Origin: Cytidiella melzeri
Lineage: Eukaryota > Basidiomycota > Agaricomycetes > Polyporales > Irpicaceae
DNA: 20,722 bases
Direction: 5' to 3'
Assembly (NCBI GenBank): GCA_022592445.1
Contig: JABYQR010000552.1
Location: 1 to 20,722 of the forward strand
Below the pieces are notes generated by a model, which was not told the DNA's origin, did no database searches, and saw only the letters and a list, made by a program, of their open reading frames with translations. Both the position numbers and the translations under genes were made by a program. Positions 1 through 7,718 of this stretch are shown piece by piece. Position 1 is the stretch's first letter. Every line of letters starts with the position of its first letter.

Positions 1-924
1 TGTTCAGCGAAGCCTATCCAGACTCCCCTTTTACCCTTAGATGCTAGTTTATTTGTGCGATATTCGTCGTATACAATGCACGGCTGACCGAAGACTTGAA
101 GTCCATCAAGGTTAGCGTCTGTGCCATATCGCTTAAAGTAAGGAGTTTTGTAGTTAAGTATAGTACGAGGAGAACGATTGTACACATACATCGCGTATAA
201 TGCAGCGTACCACCATAGTCGATTTGGTAAAGATGCAGTATGCAGGTTTACTCGAATCAAGTTCATAATAGTTTGATGTACACGCTCAGCAACACCGTTT
301 TGCTGAGGAGTATCATGTACAGTAAGACGTAGTATAGTTCCTTGAGTTTTCAAGTAAGCAGTCATAGCTTTACTGGTAAAGACACCGTCGTTATCGGCTT
401 GAAGTATCTTGACACGAATACCATATTGCGTCAAAAGTTCAGTAGAGAAAATGACCCATTGAGTATAGGCGTCATCTTTAGTAACTAGTGGTGCAAGTAC
501 TAACCATCTAGTAGCATCGTCGACGATAGTCAACCAGTATTTGTGTTTACCAGTAATCGACGCTGTGGGTAGAGGCCCAAAGATGTCGATATGGAAGTGA
601 TCTCCGAAAGCTTCAGCTAATGATGAAGAACGAAGTTTGGGTACAGTATTGCGATGGATATTGTTAAGTAAACAATCCTCGCACGGAGTTTCAGTATGGT
701 CAGTTATATGATCAGTGATGATTGACGAAGTTTGAAGTAGTTTCTTGATCATGAAGTAACTGAGATGACCGAGTTTTTTATGTAGTTCAAGTAAAGTAAT
801 GCCAGTTCTATGCACGCTTGCTAAAGAAGTCACTCGAGTTGATGATAGCGTGTATAAATCATTTGATTTTCTAACAACAGCCACACAAGTCGAGTTCGAG
901 TCGTATATAGTACAAAGATTGTGA
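1..924 (-). CDS. pol: Copia integrase, partial (3' end outside window)
   Basis: The frame is open from about 924 to the window edge. It begins with the pre-integrase zinc-binding module (HKKLGH ... CEDCLL, HHCC type, about 680-780). The catalytic core shows all three acidic residues: Asp in HIDIFGPLP (about 565-590), Asp in LQADNDGVF (about 390-410) and Glu in NGVAERVHQ (about 275-300). The core is followed by LWWYAALYAMYVYNRSP and a GKRGVWIGF-like end near position 20, where the GKG/copia C-terminal region should continue. Integrase inserts the cDNA into the genome. No stop codon was found in this stretch, so this domain could still be functional. Confidence 0.85.
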
Positions 925-1195
925 TAAAAAGTAAACGATAATCAGAGTCCAATTTTCCAACGCTGATTAAAGTAAAAGGTAGAGTTGAGTTGAAGTAGAC
1001 GTTCTTTAGCAGGAGTTCAGTAAGCTTACCACTTTCCTGTTCCACCTCGAGTACCATGTCACCAGCGAGTTTCAAAACTAGTTGTTCTGAGTTGGCAACA
1101 GTCAGTACGATAGTTGGTACGGAGTGGACATTGAAAAGTAAGTCTCGATACGGCGTACAGTGTATAGTCGCGCCAGTATCAAGAATATGTACCGA
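925..1195 (-). CDS. pol: Copia aspartic protease domain
   Basis: This frame holds the retroviral-type active site HILDTGATIHC near its start and then the beta-rich body (FNVHSVPTIVLTVANSEQL, ...LEVEQES), ending in LISVGKLDSDY, the usual end of copia protease. The enzyme cleaves the Gag-Pol polyprotein. Near 925-940 the frame shifts again: the C-terminal codons of this frame (LLFITIF...) are spurious, whereas the adjacent frame gives FTFYHNLCTIYDSNSTC, which leads into the integrase. That second shift looks like a real indel. Protease and integrase are normally one polyprotein. Confidence 0.75.
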
Positions 1196-1262
1196 CTCGT
1201 CTGTTGACGAAGTCGCATACAGCGGAAGTAGAGTAGAAAAGTAGTAGTAAGGAAGTACTTAC
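1196..1262 (-). other. Candidate intron between copia Gag and protease
   Basis: The minus strand shows the donor CAC|GTAAGT at 1262, a pyrimidine-rich stretch and an AG at 1196. Removing these 67 nt joins ...DVTMH to SVHILDTGAT in frame, which repairs the protease reading frame. The better-looking acceptor CAACAG at 1201 (62 nt) leaves the wrong frame, and no TACTAAC-like branch site stands out. A plain one-base frameshift is the alternative. Confidence 0.3.
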
Positions 1263-1843
1263 GTGCATAGTGACGTCGGACTCAGAGAGAGCCGACACCC
1301 ACGCGCTCTGGTTGCGACGAGGAGTAGTTGTCGACGGACCAGCAACAGCGGGAGTAGCAACAGCAGCGGCGGCAGTGGCAGCTTTGCCCTTGGCACCAGC
1401 AGCAACAGACTTCCGGGTGATACCCTTCCTCTTCATCGCCTCCTTGGACTTCTCTGTCCAGGGCGAAGGGCAAGTAGGCGTCGTGTGGCCTGTCTCGTTG
1501 CAGTTGTAACACTTCATCTTCGAAGTGTCACGAACGGACTTCTCCTTCGAGTAAGGAGCGGCGGCCGCACGAGCAGAGGAAGTGGCTTTCGCCGGACGTT
1601 CGACACGTTTGTCGACTGCTGGCGACGCGGCGGATGAACCACCAGCGGGCCTATCGCGAGGAACGAGGGTTGACGAACCCTTGGACCGAGAGCGGTCAAG
1701 TGGATGAGCGAGTCGCCAGCTATGGAAGTCGCGGCGGAGCTCGACGCTCAGGGAGATGGGGTTGTAGTCGTACTTCTCGCCCGCAGGAGTACGAGAACGC
1801 ACGCCAGCCTCGTAGCTAGCGCGAGTATGCGCATAGGCGGGGG
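1263..1843 (-). pseudogene. gag: Copia Gag C-terminus with CCHC zinc knuckle
   Basis: Continuation of Gag in the frame one base over from the capsid segment. It starts AYAHTRASYEAGV just after the G5 run. A basic, Ser/Ala-rich linker leads to the zinc knuckle CYNCNETGHTTPTC (CX2CX4HX4C, about 1470-1511), which binds RNA during packaging. A second Ala/Lys-rich linker ends at SALSESDVTMH (about 1263-1295). The open frame continues to a TGA at 1179, but those last codons (VSTSLLLLF...) do not resemble protease sequence and begin with GTAAGT, a consensus splice donor. It is called broken because capsid and knuckle are in different frames. Confidence 0.7.
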
Positions 1844-2835
1844 AATGATGCCAACGAGGGCGGAGTAGAAGATGTGTTGGGGAATTCAATACCCTTGGAC
1901 AGAATCTTCGAGTACAAGTTGTGCGCGTCGTCGAGTAGTTTGTCCATTTCGTGGACAGGACGGCGGAGGGAGAAAAGTTGGAAGATTTCGTTCGCGTCCG
2001 ACATAGTGGAAGTCGGCTCGAACCGTTCGGAGAGTTTCTCCATGAGTCTGTGCGGCGCGGTCTCGTTGAGATAGTTGGCCATCACAGAGTCTGCGATGTG
2101 TCCAGCCAGGACGTTGAAGACGGCCCGTTGGACCTCTTGAGGAATGGTAAGACCACCCCTGTAGCTATAGAAGTCGACGATGGTCGACATTGCAGTATCG
2201 ACGCGGAATTTCCACATCGGCCAGGTATCAGGACCTGTAAGTTTGCCAACGTCTGCGAAGGCTTTGTGGACGTCGCTAAGCGACATAGTATACTCCACGT
2301 CGTGCTTTGGAGGCACGGAAAGGAGGGAGGACACCGCTCGCGCGGAGTCAGTAGGGCCAGATGGCGAGGGGGACGGTGCACGACGGGCTCTGGGCAGTTT
2401 GCCCCTTCGCCTTTCGTGCGCCTCGTCGTCGTCCATAGGATCGTCACTATCGTCCGACGATGGCTTAGTGGTGTGACGACGGGCGAAGTCGTCGCGGAGT
2501 GTGTCGAAAGGAGTGCGACGGCGATCAGAGGGAGGAGCTGAGACTCGACGTGATGCCGTGTTGCGGGCAGTGGGATGGTCGACGACGGCAGAGGTAGAAG
2601 CGACGTTGGGAGCGTCGTCGGAAGGTGCAGGCCCTGGGGTAACAGCGCGAGAAGCGGAAGACACTGTTGGTTGTTGAAGAGGGGTAGGAGCAGGAGGAGG
2701 AGTAGGAGTAGGAGTGAAGACCGGGGTACGTCTCCTGCGAGTTGTACGAGGGATAGTGCCTCGAAGAAAGTCGGTTTGTTTTCGTTCGCGCGTAGAACGA
2801 CGAGGTTGAGGCTGATCAGTAGGATCAGAGCTCAT
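1839..2835 (-). CDS. gag: Copia Gag capsid region
   Basis: The reading frame opens with ATG at 2835 (MSSDPTDQ...), 86 bp after the primer site; the TTG codon just before it is not the likely start. Residues 1-190 are low-complexity, rich in Pro, Arg, Ser and Asp. From about residue 200 comes a capsid-like segment (GPDTWPMWKFRVDTAM, then MEKLSERFEP) of the UBN2/copia Gag type. The frame runs on to a TAG at 1816, but the last codons are out of frame with what follows: a run of five G (1839-1843, plus strand) marks a one-base shift to the knuckle-coding frame. That is either an indel in this copy or a frameshift site. Gag would form the virus-like particle that packages the element RNA. Confidence 0.75.
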
Positions 2836-2920
2836 CAACTAGTGGGCACGCGGCGGATTAACCACCAGCGGGAAGAGAGTGAGTGCAGATAGTAATATGA
2901 GTGAGGTAGTGAGCTTATCC

Positions 2921-2933
2921 GGGGCTCATAACC
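2921..2933 (-). other. Primer binding site, half-tRNA initiator Met
   Basis: The minus strand reads GGTTATGAGCCCC directly after the LTR end. The plus strand reads GGGGCTCATAACC, which matches the anticodon arm of eukaryotic initiator tRNA-Met (CAU anticodon within CTCATAA). Copia-type elements are known to prime from such an internal tRNA half and not from the tRNA 3' end. The position with zero spacing to the LTR supports both the primer site and the LTR boundary. Confidence 0.75.
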
Positions 2934-3104
2934 TGTTAGAAGGCTATGAAAATAGTGGAGAGCGTTGAGAGAGCAAGTCTGAGAGGGATCACACAGTGGG
3001 AGTTGGGGATCAAAAGTGCGTATCGTTGCATTGATCAGTTTTAGTCTTATATACGGTAACTACAGCGCCCGTACGTTGAGCGTCTAATTTAATATAGTCG
3101 AACA
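2934..3104 (-). repeat. 5' LTR of the copia element (171 bp)
   Basis: On the minus strand it starts TGTTCGACTA and ends CTTCTAACA, so it has TG...CA ends with matching TGTT/AACA tips. A TATA box lies inside, and the tRNA-iMet primer site abuts its 3' end. The outer edge coincides with the sudden loss of gypsy RT coding. The partner LTR is outside the window, so the boundaries rest on these signals and not on an LTR-LTR alignment. Confidence 0.8.
3046..3053 (-). promoter_or_regulatory. TATA box of the copia LTR
   Basis: TATATAAG on the minus strand, in the middle of the LTR, about 50 bp after the LTR start and some 210 bp upstream of the gag ATG. The transcript would start about 30 nt downstream and read through gag to pol. 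Confidence 0.55.
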
Positions 3105-4560
3105 AGTTGGTAAGTCCAAAGAACATGACTGTCGGCTGGAACAGGCCGAGGTTGGTCTTGAATGCTGCTTTCCATTTGTCGCCCTCTTTGATGCGTACAT
3201 TGTTGTATCCCCATCGTACGTCCAGTTTAGTGAATATCTTTGCTCCTTTGAGTTTGTCAATAAGTTCCGGAATCAACGGTAGTGGGTATGTGTTCTTCTT
3301 TGTCATGGTGTTCAGGATTCGGTAGTCTTGTATTGGTCGTAATGAGCCATCCTCCTTTTTGACAAAGAAGAATGGAGAAGCCATTGGAGATTTCGAGGGT
3401 CGTATGTATCCTTTCCGCAGGTGTTCCGTAATGAAGTTGTTGAGTTCGACTTGTTCCGGTTGTGACAGCGGGTAAACTTTACAGTTCTTCATTTCTGCTC
3501 CCGGTACAAGGTCTATCGCGTGATCCCATTTCTTTCGTTCTGGTAGTCGTTCTGATGCGTGCTTCTCAAACACAAATCGGAATCCCAAGAATTCAGCTGG
3601 TACGATGTCTTCAATAGTTTGTTCGGTTTTCTCCTTGTGCTGCGCTTCGGCCACTTGTTGAGACACATTGTGTTTGACCCGGATGTAGATGAGATCTTCG
3701 CCTCCCGCTATTGCTTCTTCAATGGTCTCTTCGTGCCATAGGTAGTTCTTAGCCCAATAGAGCGACTCTTCCTGTTCGGCTACCCATTCTGGAGTGACCG
3801 AGATCTTTGAAGGTGTAATATAGTCTGCAGTTGGTATCGTATCTGCATGCACTTCCTTATGCATTGTGGGAGGACTATGGACCTCCACAATTCCTTCTTG
3901 GGGTTGGACTATTGGTTCCATGATGTGGACGGCGTCTGAAGGAAGCTTCTCTCTGACATAGTTCGGAACTTCCTCGACTTCTTCTACCATGGATGAACGT
4001 TTCTTTGTCAACAAATTTGATGCGGGTTTGTCGGCTGTTGTGAACTGTTTATCCGGCGGCTGCATCCGTTTGATTGCTTGAATGATCTTGATTGTGAGGG
4101 GTCTTCACAATGGACCTTATTGCCGTCTTTGAATTGTATACATTTGGTCTTCCAGTCTATCGAGGGATTGTGTTTCTTCAACCAAGTCATTCCTAGGATG
4201 ATGTCGTCTCGACCGAGGTTGGTCACGTAAAACAGTTCATAGTGGACTCTTTGTCCCACTACTAATGGCAAGTATATGCCATGAGTAATTCGTCCTGCCA
4301 CATTAATGGTACCGTCAACGTTCTGGACTCCAAACGGCTTTGGTAACGTGTTTGCCTCCCACTTGTTACGATTGAGGACTTTTTCATGGATGAAGCAATG
4401 CGTCGCACCACTATCAACCAAGACTTGAACTTCGACGATTTCGCGATTGTGTGTGATTTTGCCAGCAAATGATATTGAAAGGTCACTAGCCGTTACACGG
4501 TTTGCCTTGATCCTAACACACGTCGAGGGTGTAGGATAAACTAAAAACCCTCTCTTTCTT
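3105..4560 (-). pseudogene. pol: Gypsy1 pol: aspartic protease and N-terminal reverse transcriptase
   Basis: The pol frame opens after a TGA near 4560 and has no ATG of its own; it is entered by the -1 frameshift signal at 4544-4550. The protease follows: QVLVDSGATHCFI (active-site Asp, about 4390-4425) and DDIILGMTWLKKHNP (about 4155-4200, the ILG flap-partner motif). A one-base shift at the G4 run near 4098-4101 separates protease from RT. RT begins [19 protein letters not shown], then [20 protein letters not shown] and [14 protein letters not shown] with the first catalytic Asp. Coding stops at FGLTN, where the copia LTR is inserted, so the YXDD box is outside the window. A 100-codon acidic linker joins protease and RT. 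Confidence 0.85.
4510..4550 (-). promoter_or_regulatory. -1 programmed frameshift signal at the gag-pol junction of gypsy1
   Basis: On the minus strand the gag frame reads GAG GGT TTT TAG. G GGT TTT (4544-4550) is a canonical X XXY YYZ slippery heptamer directly before the gag stop (4541-4543). Slipping back one base gives GGG TTT TTA GTT and enters the pol frame, which has its own upstream stop only about 18 nt earlier, so the overlap is tiny and contains the heptamer. Six bases downstream an inverted repeat (4510-4537: ATCCTACAC pairing with GTG-TAGGAT, nine base pairs with one bulge and a nine-base loop) can form the stimulatory hairpin. Confidence 0.7.
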
Positions 4561-4957
4561 CAAGTTCGTCTAAAAACAGGCCTCTCTCTTCAACCGGTAG
4601 TCCCGCTACAGCCCTATAGACCATTTCCAAATTCGGCCGAGTTTCGGTATTCCGTCCTGCCATTCTTGGACCTGGAAGAGGGGCGGCTCTACCCACTCTA
4701 AGTTGAGCCACCTCTCCACTTCCTCCTGCGTCACCCCCAGATCCTCCCGTTTGTGCGCTGCCCAACTTATCCAGTACGAGTCGTTGGCCCAGTCTATCAT
4801 ATCCGGGCCTGCGAAGGCCATGGTTCTCCATTCCCTCATGCATTCCGCCTCCTGATTGGTCATAAAGACCCCGTTCCTGTGCTCGGCCGGACCCCAGAAC
4901 TTGCAGGGTCCCCCCTCCATTGTGTCGACGATGTAACTCTTTGAGAGCTCCAACCGT
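4541..4957 (-). pseudogene. gag: Gypsy1 Gag C-terminal segment
   Basis: Downstream part of Gag, split from its N-terminal part by copy A. The end is clear: LEMVYRAVAGLPVEERG, then LDELEEREGF and TAG at 4541, on the slippery site. The frame is the one that continues from the zinc-knuckle segment once copy A and one ACCGT are removed (1830 bases, a multiple of 3). Upstream of about 4640 a second frame is also open (about 4606-4957; MEGGPCKFWGPAEHRNGVF, WANDSYWISWAAHKRE). It looks more protein-like (rich in Trp, Glu, Asp) than the Gly/Arg-rich gag-frame reading, so two compensating indels are likely here. Confidence 0.55.
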
Positions 4958-5365
4958 TGAGACACTGAGTCACGCTTCAAATTAAGAACAACCTTAAAGA
5001 CAACACAACCACCCACGAAGTGGCAATAGAAGTGTAAAGGTGTGGAAGCGCGGTGGTGTTAAAGTAATGCGAGGTGGTCTAAGAGTCCTAGTTTTACCTG
5101 TGCTAAAAGAGCGACAAGGTTTTTGTGATATTGTTTATATGAAGGGAACTAGACAGGCAACTACCACGCGTATCGCGGGTAAAAGGGGCAAGTCGGCGCG
5201 GTGAAAGCGAAAGAGTTATAGCGCGGCTCCAAGAGAGCGCGCGTGAAAGGTCGCGGCTTGTAGGAAAACGGCGCGCGGAGGGACGCAGAAGATAAACGCA
5301 GACGCAATATGAATCTCGAACACAAAACGCGGTCGCTGGTGAAGATGAAGTGGTCGCTGTAAAAC

Positions 5366-5466
5366 GCGGGCGCAGTGAAAGTGAACGCAGTAAGCTCGAC
5401 GCAGTGAAGATGAAACGCAACGCAGTAACGCAGTAAGATAACGCAGTTAAAAAGCAAACGCAGTAT
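5366..5466. repeat. Irregular ACGCAGT motif cluster in copy A
   Basis: The plus strand carries CGCAGT about eight times in about 100 bp (GCGCAGTGAAAGTGAACGCAGTAAG and onward, up to AAACGCAGTATAACG), at irregular spacing of 6-17 bp. The cluster is also present in copy B. It lies 80-180 bp beyond the ORF stop, on its 3' side, and might be a binding array or an element of the RNA 3' end. Confidence 0.6.
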
Positions 5467-5545
5467 AACGAAGCCGACAGGAAACATGAGAGAAAGATAA
5501 GCTAAAGGCGCGCGAGTCGTAGCGGAAGGCTATGTGAGATCGCCG

Positions 5546-6073
5546 TCAAGTGGACTCGACAGACTGCGCGCGGGGGCGGTAGTGTAGAACAACACCTCCC
5601 GAGCGGCGATGCGTATTACAGGCAAATGCGTGGCCAACGACGACGTTGGTTGAGCTGGTAAGATTGAACTGTACAAGTTCGCACTCGTGATCCTCGCCTT
5701 CAAAGTCTGGAGATAGCCAGCAATCTGGGTGCGGCGCGCGCGGGCGATCGCAGTCGAGCGGGACGAAAGGTCCTGAACGCAGGGGAATTGGATGATCACT
5801 CTGAGTATCGCAGTAAGAGCAGTTTTCAAGCGAGTCTGCGACGGAGGCGATGGACGACGCTGGCGAGGGTGATTTAGGAGTTGATCTCGCAGGGGAGACC
5901 GTAGGCGCTGCTGAGGGTTCTGGCGGCGGCGTGGGCGCGGGGATGATGGGGTAACGGCGTAGAACCACGCGCGGGCGCGGGCGGTAAGGGCAGCAACCGT
6001 CGGGTAGGTGGGGAACAGTTGGACAGTAACGGCAGACTCGAGGCGGGTTGTCGTTGGTAGACGCCGCGGACAT
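5546..6073 (-). CDS. Cys-rich 175-residue protein of repeat copy A, unknown function
   Basis: ATG at 6073, about 145 bp downstream of a TATA box on the same strand. The product has Cys at 14, 17, 27, 28, 85, 88, 108, 118, 131 and 152 in this copy. The N-terminal motif CRYCPTVPHLPDGCCPYRP and the later CSYC, HPDCW, HECEL and FACNTH motifs look like zinc-binding pairs. A Pro/Ser-rich linker (about residues 42-75) separates the two Cys clusters. There is no signal peptide or membrane span. Copy B carries the same protein at roughly four-fifths identity, with all Cys but C27 kept and one single-residue gap, while the surrounding repeat has many small indels. That suggests the frame was under selection when the family spread. 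I do not recognise the family. Confidence 0.55.
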   Translation of the reverse strand: MSAASTNDNPPRVCRYCPTVPHLPDGCCPYRPRPRVVLRRYPIIPAPTPPPEPSAAPTVSPARSTPKSPSPASSIASVADSLENCSYCDTQSDHPIPLRSGPFVPLDCDRPRAPHPDCWLSPDFEGEDHECELVQFNLTSSTNVVVGHAFACNTHRRSGGVVLHYRPRAQSVEST

Positions 6074-6216
6074 AAACGTGGAAAAGGTCGCAGTGAGACA
6101 ACGCAGAAGAAGCTACAGCTATGGGCGCGAAGAGACTCCCTCGACGCGAACGCAAAGCGTAAAGTGAACGCTGGAAACTGGGGTGGGGATTGATTTCCTA
6201 CGCAGTACAAGCAACA

Positions 6217-6228
6217 CCTTTTTATATA
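6217..6228 (-). promoter_or_regulatory. TATA box of the copy A ORF
   Basis: TATATAAAAAGG on the minus strand, upstream of the ATG at 6073. The same element with the flanking GTGTTGC is kept in copy B (15097-15107). It implies RNA polymerase II transcription across the Cys-rich ORF toward lower coordinates. Confidence 0.5.
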
Positions 6229-6782
6229 CCCTGGAGACCCCCTCCTAAACCTTTCCTTCTATGGCCTAAACCCAAACGCGAGAGCGAGGAAACGGGGTGG
6301 CAGAATACTTCCGTCTGCGGAGGCAAAATGTCCAGCGACTCGACGCCTGGCGGGACACAGCGCTGGTCGACGCGGAGTAGCGGCGCGCGCCCTTGCGCTG
6401 CAGAAGCGCCAACCGTCGCGAGCCGGTGATGAGGCGCCGTCCAGGAGTTGCACAGCGTGGCGTGATAGGAGTCTTCCTGAAACGGGGTTCGCGCGTCAAG
6501 TTTCTTCTACCGTTGGTCCGACCCGTGTCCTAGACACCTGGTGGCTGGCCGGCCCATGCTCCGATGCAAAAAGGGGCGTGTCTGTGTGTCAGAGTTCGGT
6601 GCGATTCCTCGGCCTCGGATGTTTCCGGCGCATTGCTCCTTGTCAAGTCCTCGGATCCTCGGCGAACTCCTCGTGCTTGTGACGCTGGGAAAGTGGAGGG
6701 ACTTGCCGCGCAGGATGACGCGGGCCGCGCAAATGGCAGGCTGCTGCCGGTTCTCCGCACCTAGCCGATTCCCGGGCGTATC

Positions 6783-7718
6783 ACCGTCTCGCCTGAATTG
6801 CCCGCCACGCTGCCACGCGTGCGACGTATAACTCCTGCGGTGTCCTCCTGACCAACCTCCTCCCCTCTCGCTTCCAAAGTGCTGGTGCCTGATCTTTCTC
6901 CTTCAACCATTGTTGCAGCTCGGAGTGCAGGCGGCGGGTTTTGCGCTCGAGATTGCGTGCGTGGGTTTGGCCTATAGCCGGGATGGAAGGAGAGATCGTT
7001 AGCTTTGTGACCAGGCTGATGGCACCTGAAGCATAGTTTGTCTCTGAAGTGACGCTCACGATCTGCTGCGTTTATAACTCTTGCAGTGGCTTGGTTGTTG
7101 TTGGAGTAGGGGGTTCGAGTAGACTGACTTCCCCCCTCACTCTTGCCACGGCCATTATGAGCAGCCAGATCGAGTGTCAGGAGTTGTCGGTTTGTTTCTA
7201 GCCGGAGCGCTTCTATCATCATTTCTCCGAGGTTCTCCGGTTGATGGTGTAGATTATGAAGGGCGTTAAGGAGGCTCCACTTGAGTCCGCGTTTGTACCA
7301 AGCCATTACCGCTGTCTCGTCTCGGTTCTCGCCGTATTGTCCCAGCAATACGGAAAAATCATTGTTGTATTCTTGGACTGTTCTCGATCCTTGATTTGCC
7401 CTTTCAAGCTTGGCCATTGCTCGTTCTCTGAGTCCTTTGTCCTGGAAGAACATCAACACTTCATCGCAGAATTCTCTCCAGTGTGGGAAATCTTCCATCA
7501 GGTATTGTTTCTTCTTCAACATAGCCCATGGTCCAGCCGTTCCTCCATTCATGTAACTGAGTATGCAAACAATCTTGTGTATGGCTAGAGCAAATTGCTT
7601 GGGCTGCATCTTGATGTACATCAACATGTCGGTCCACCATTCATCAAACTTCTCGGCCCTGCCATTGAAGTCTTGGGGATCACGGAGTTTGAGCTTTTCC
7701 CACTCGCTTTCAGGTGGT
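6783..7718 (-). pseudogene. gag: Gypsy1 Gag: capsid and zinc knuckle
   Basis: The frame is open from just after the stop at 7719. It begins APPESEWEKLKLRDPQDFNG, then the retrotransposon gag domain: EKFDEWWTDMLMYIKM (about 7610-7660), HWREFCDEVLMFFQDKG, TVQEYNNDFSVLLGQYG and MMIEALRLETNRQL. A CCHC-type knuckle follows (CFRCHQPGHKAND, about 7005-7050), but the fourth ligand is Leu where Cys is expected. After the knuckle the gag frame and its neighbour are both open up to the copy A junction. It assembles the particle and binds RNA. The frame is interrupted at 6783 by copy A and resumes at 4957. Confidence 0.8.

Larger units (their letters stand above)
1..3104 (-). mobile_element. Ty1/copia retrotransposon, 5' half, truncated by window edge
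   Basis: Read on the minus strand, the order is 5' LTR (2934-3104), primer binding site (2921-2933), Gag, CCHC knuckle, aspartic protease, then integrase. This is the copia order (integrase before RT), so RT/RNase H and the 3' LTR must lie left of position 1. The element is inserted in the RT of gypsy1: the gypsy1 reading frame stops after the FGLTN motif exactly where the LTR begins. The expected 5-bp target duplication is AGTTG (3105-3109, plus strand), and its partner is outside the window. Three breaks of the reading frame (near 1840, 1200-1262 and 930) show it is probably defective unless the middle one is an intron. The integrase DDE triad is intact, so the copy is younger than gypsy2. 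Confidence 0.9.
4958..6783 (-). mobile_element. Repeat copy A: unclassified ~1.83 kb element with TG...CA ends and a Cys-rich ORF
   Basis: Aligns end to end with copy B (13834-15683) and breaks off on both sides where gypsy coding begins, so the limits are seen directly. The plus strand starts TGAGACACTGAG and ends GGGCGTATCA; the tips are imperfect inverted repeats. It is flanked by ACCGT on both sides (4953-4957; 6783-6787), and removing it restores the gypsy1 gag frame. No long terminal repeats and no transposase or RT are visible inside. It may be a long solo LTR (4-bp duplication CCGT) or a non-autonomous DNA element (5-6 bp duplication). Confidence 0.75.

Noticed and set aside
1263..2541. 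Plus-strand ORFs of 124 and 196 codons over the copia gag
   Set aside because: Antisense shadows of a GC-rich Gag frame with a recognisable capsid and zinc knuckle on the minus strand.
5530..6210. 226-codon alternative frame overlapping the Cys-rich ORF of copy A
   Set aside because: Low-complexity Arg/Pro/Thr product, and in copy B the counterpart frame is cut to about 100 codons; the 175-codon frame is the one kept in both copies.
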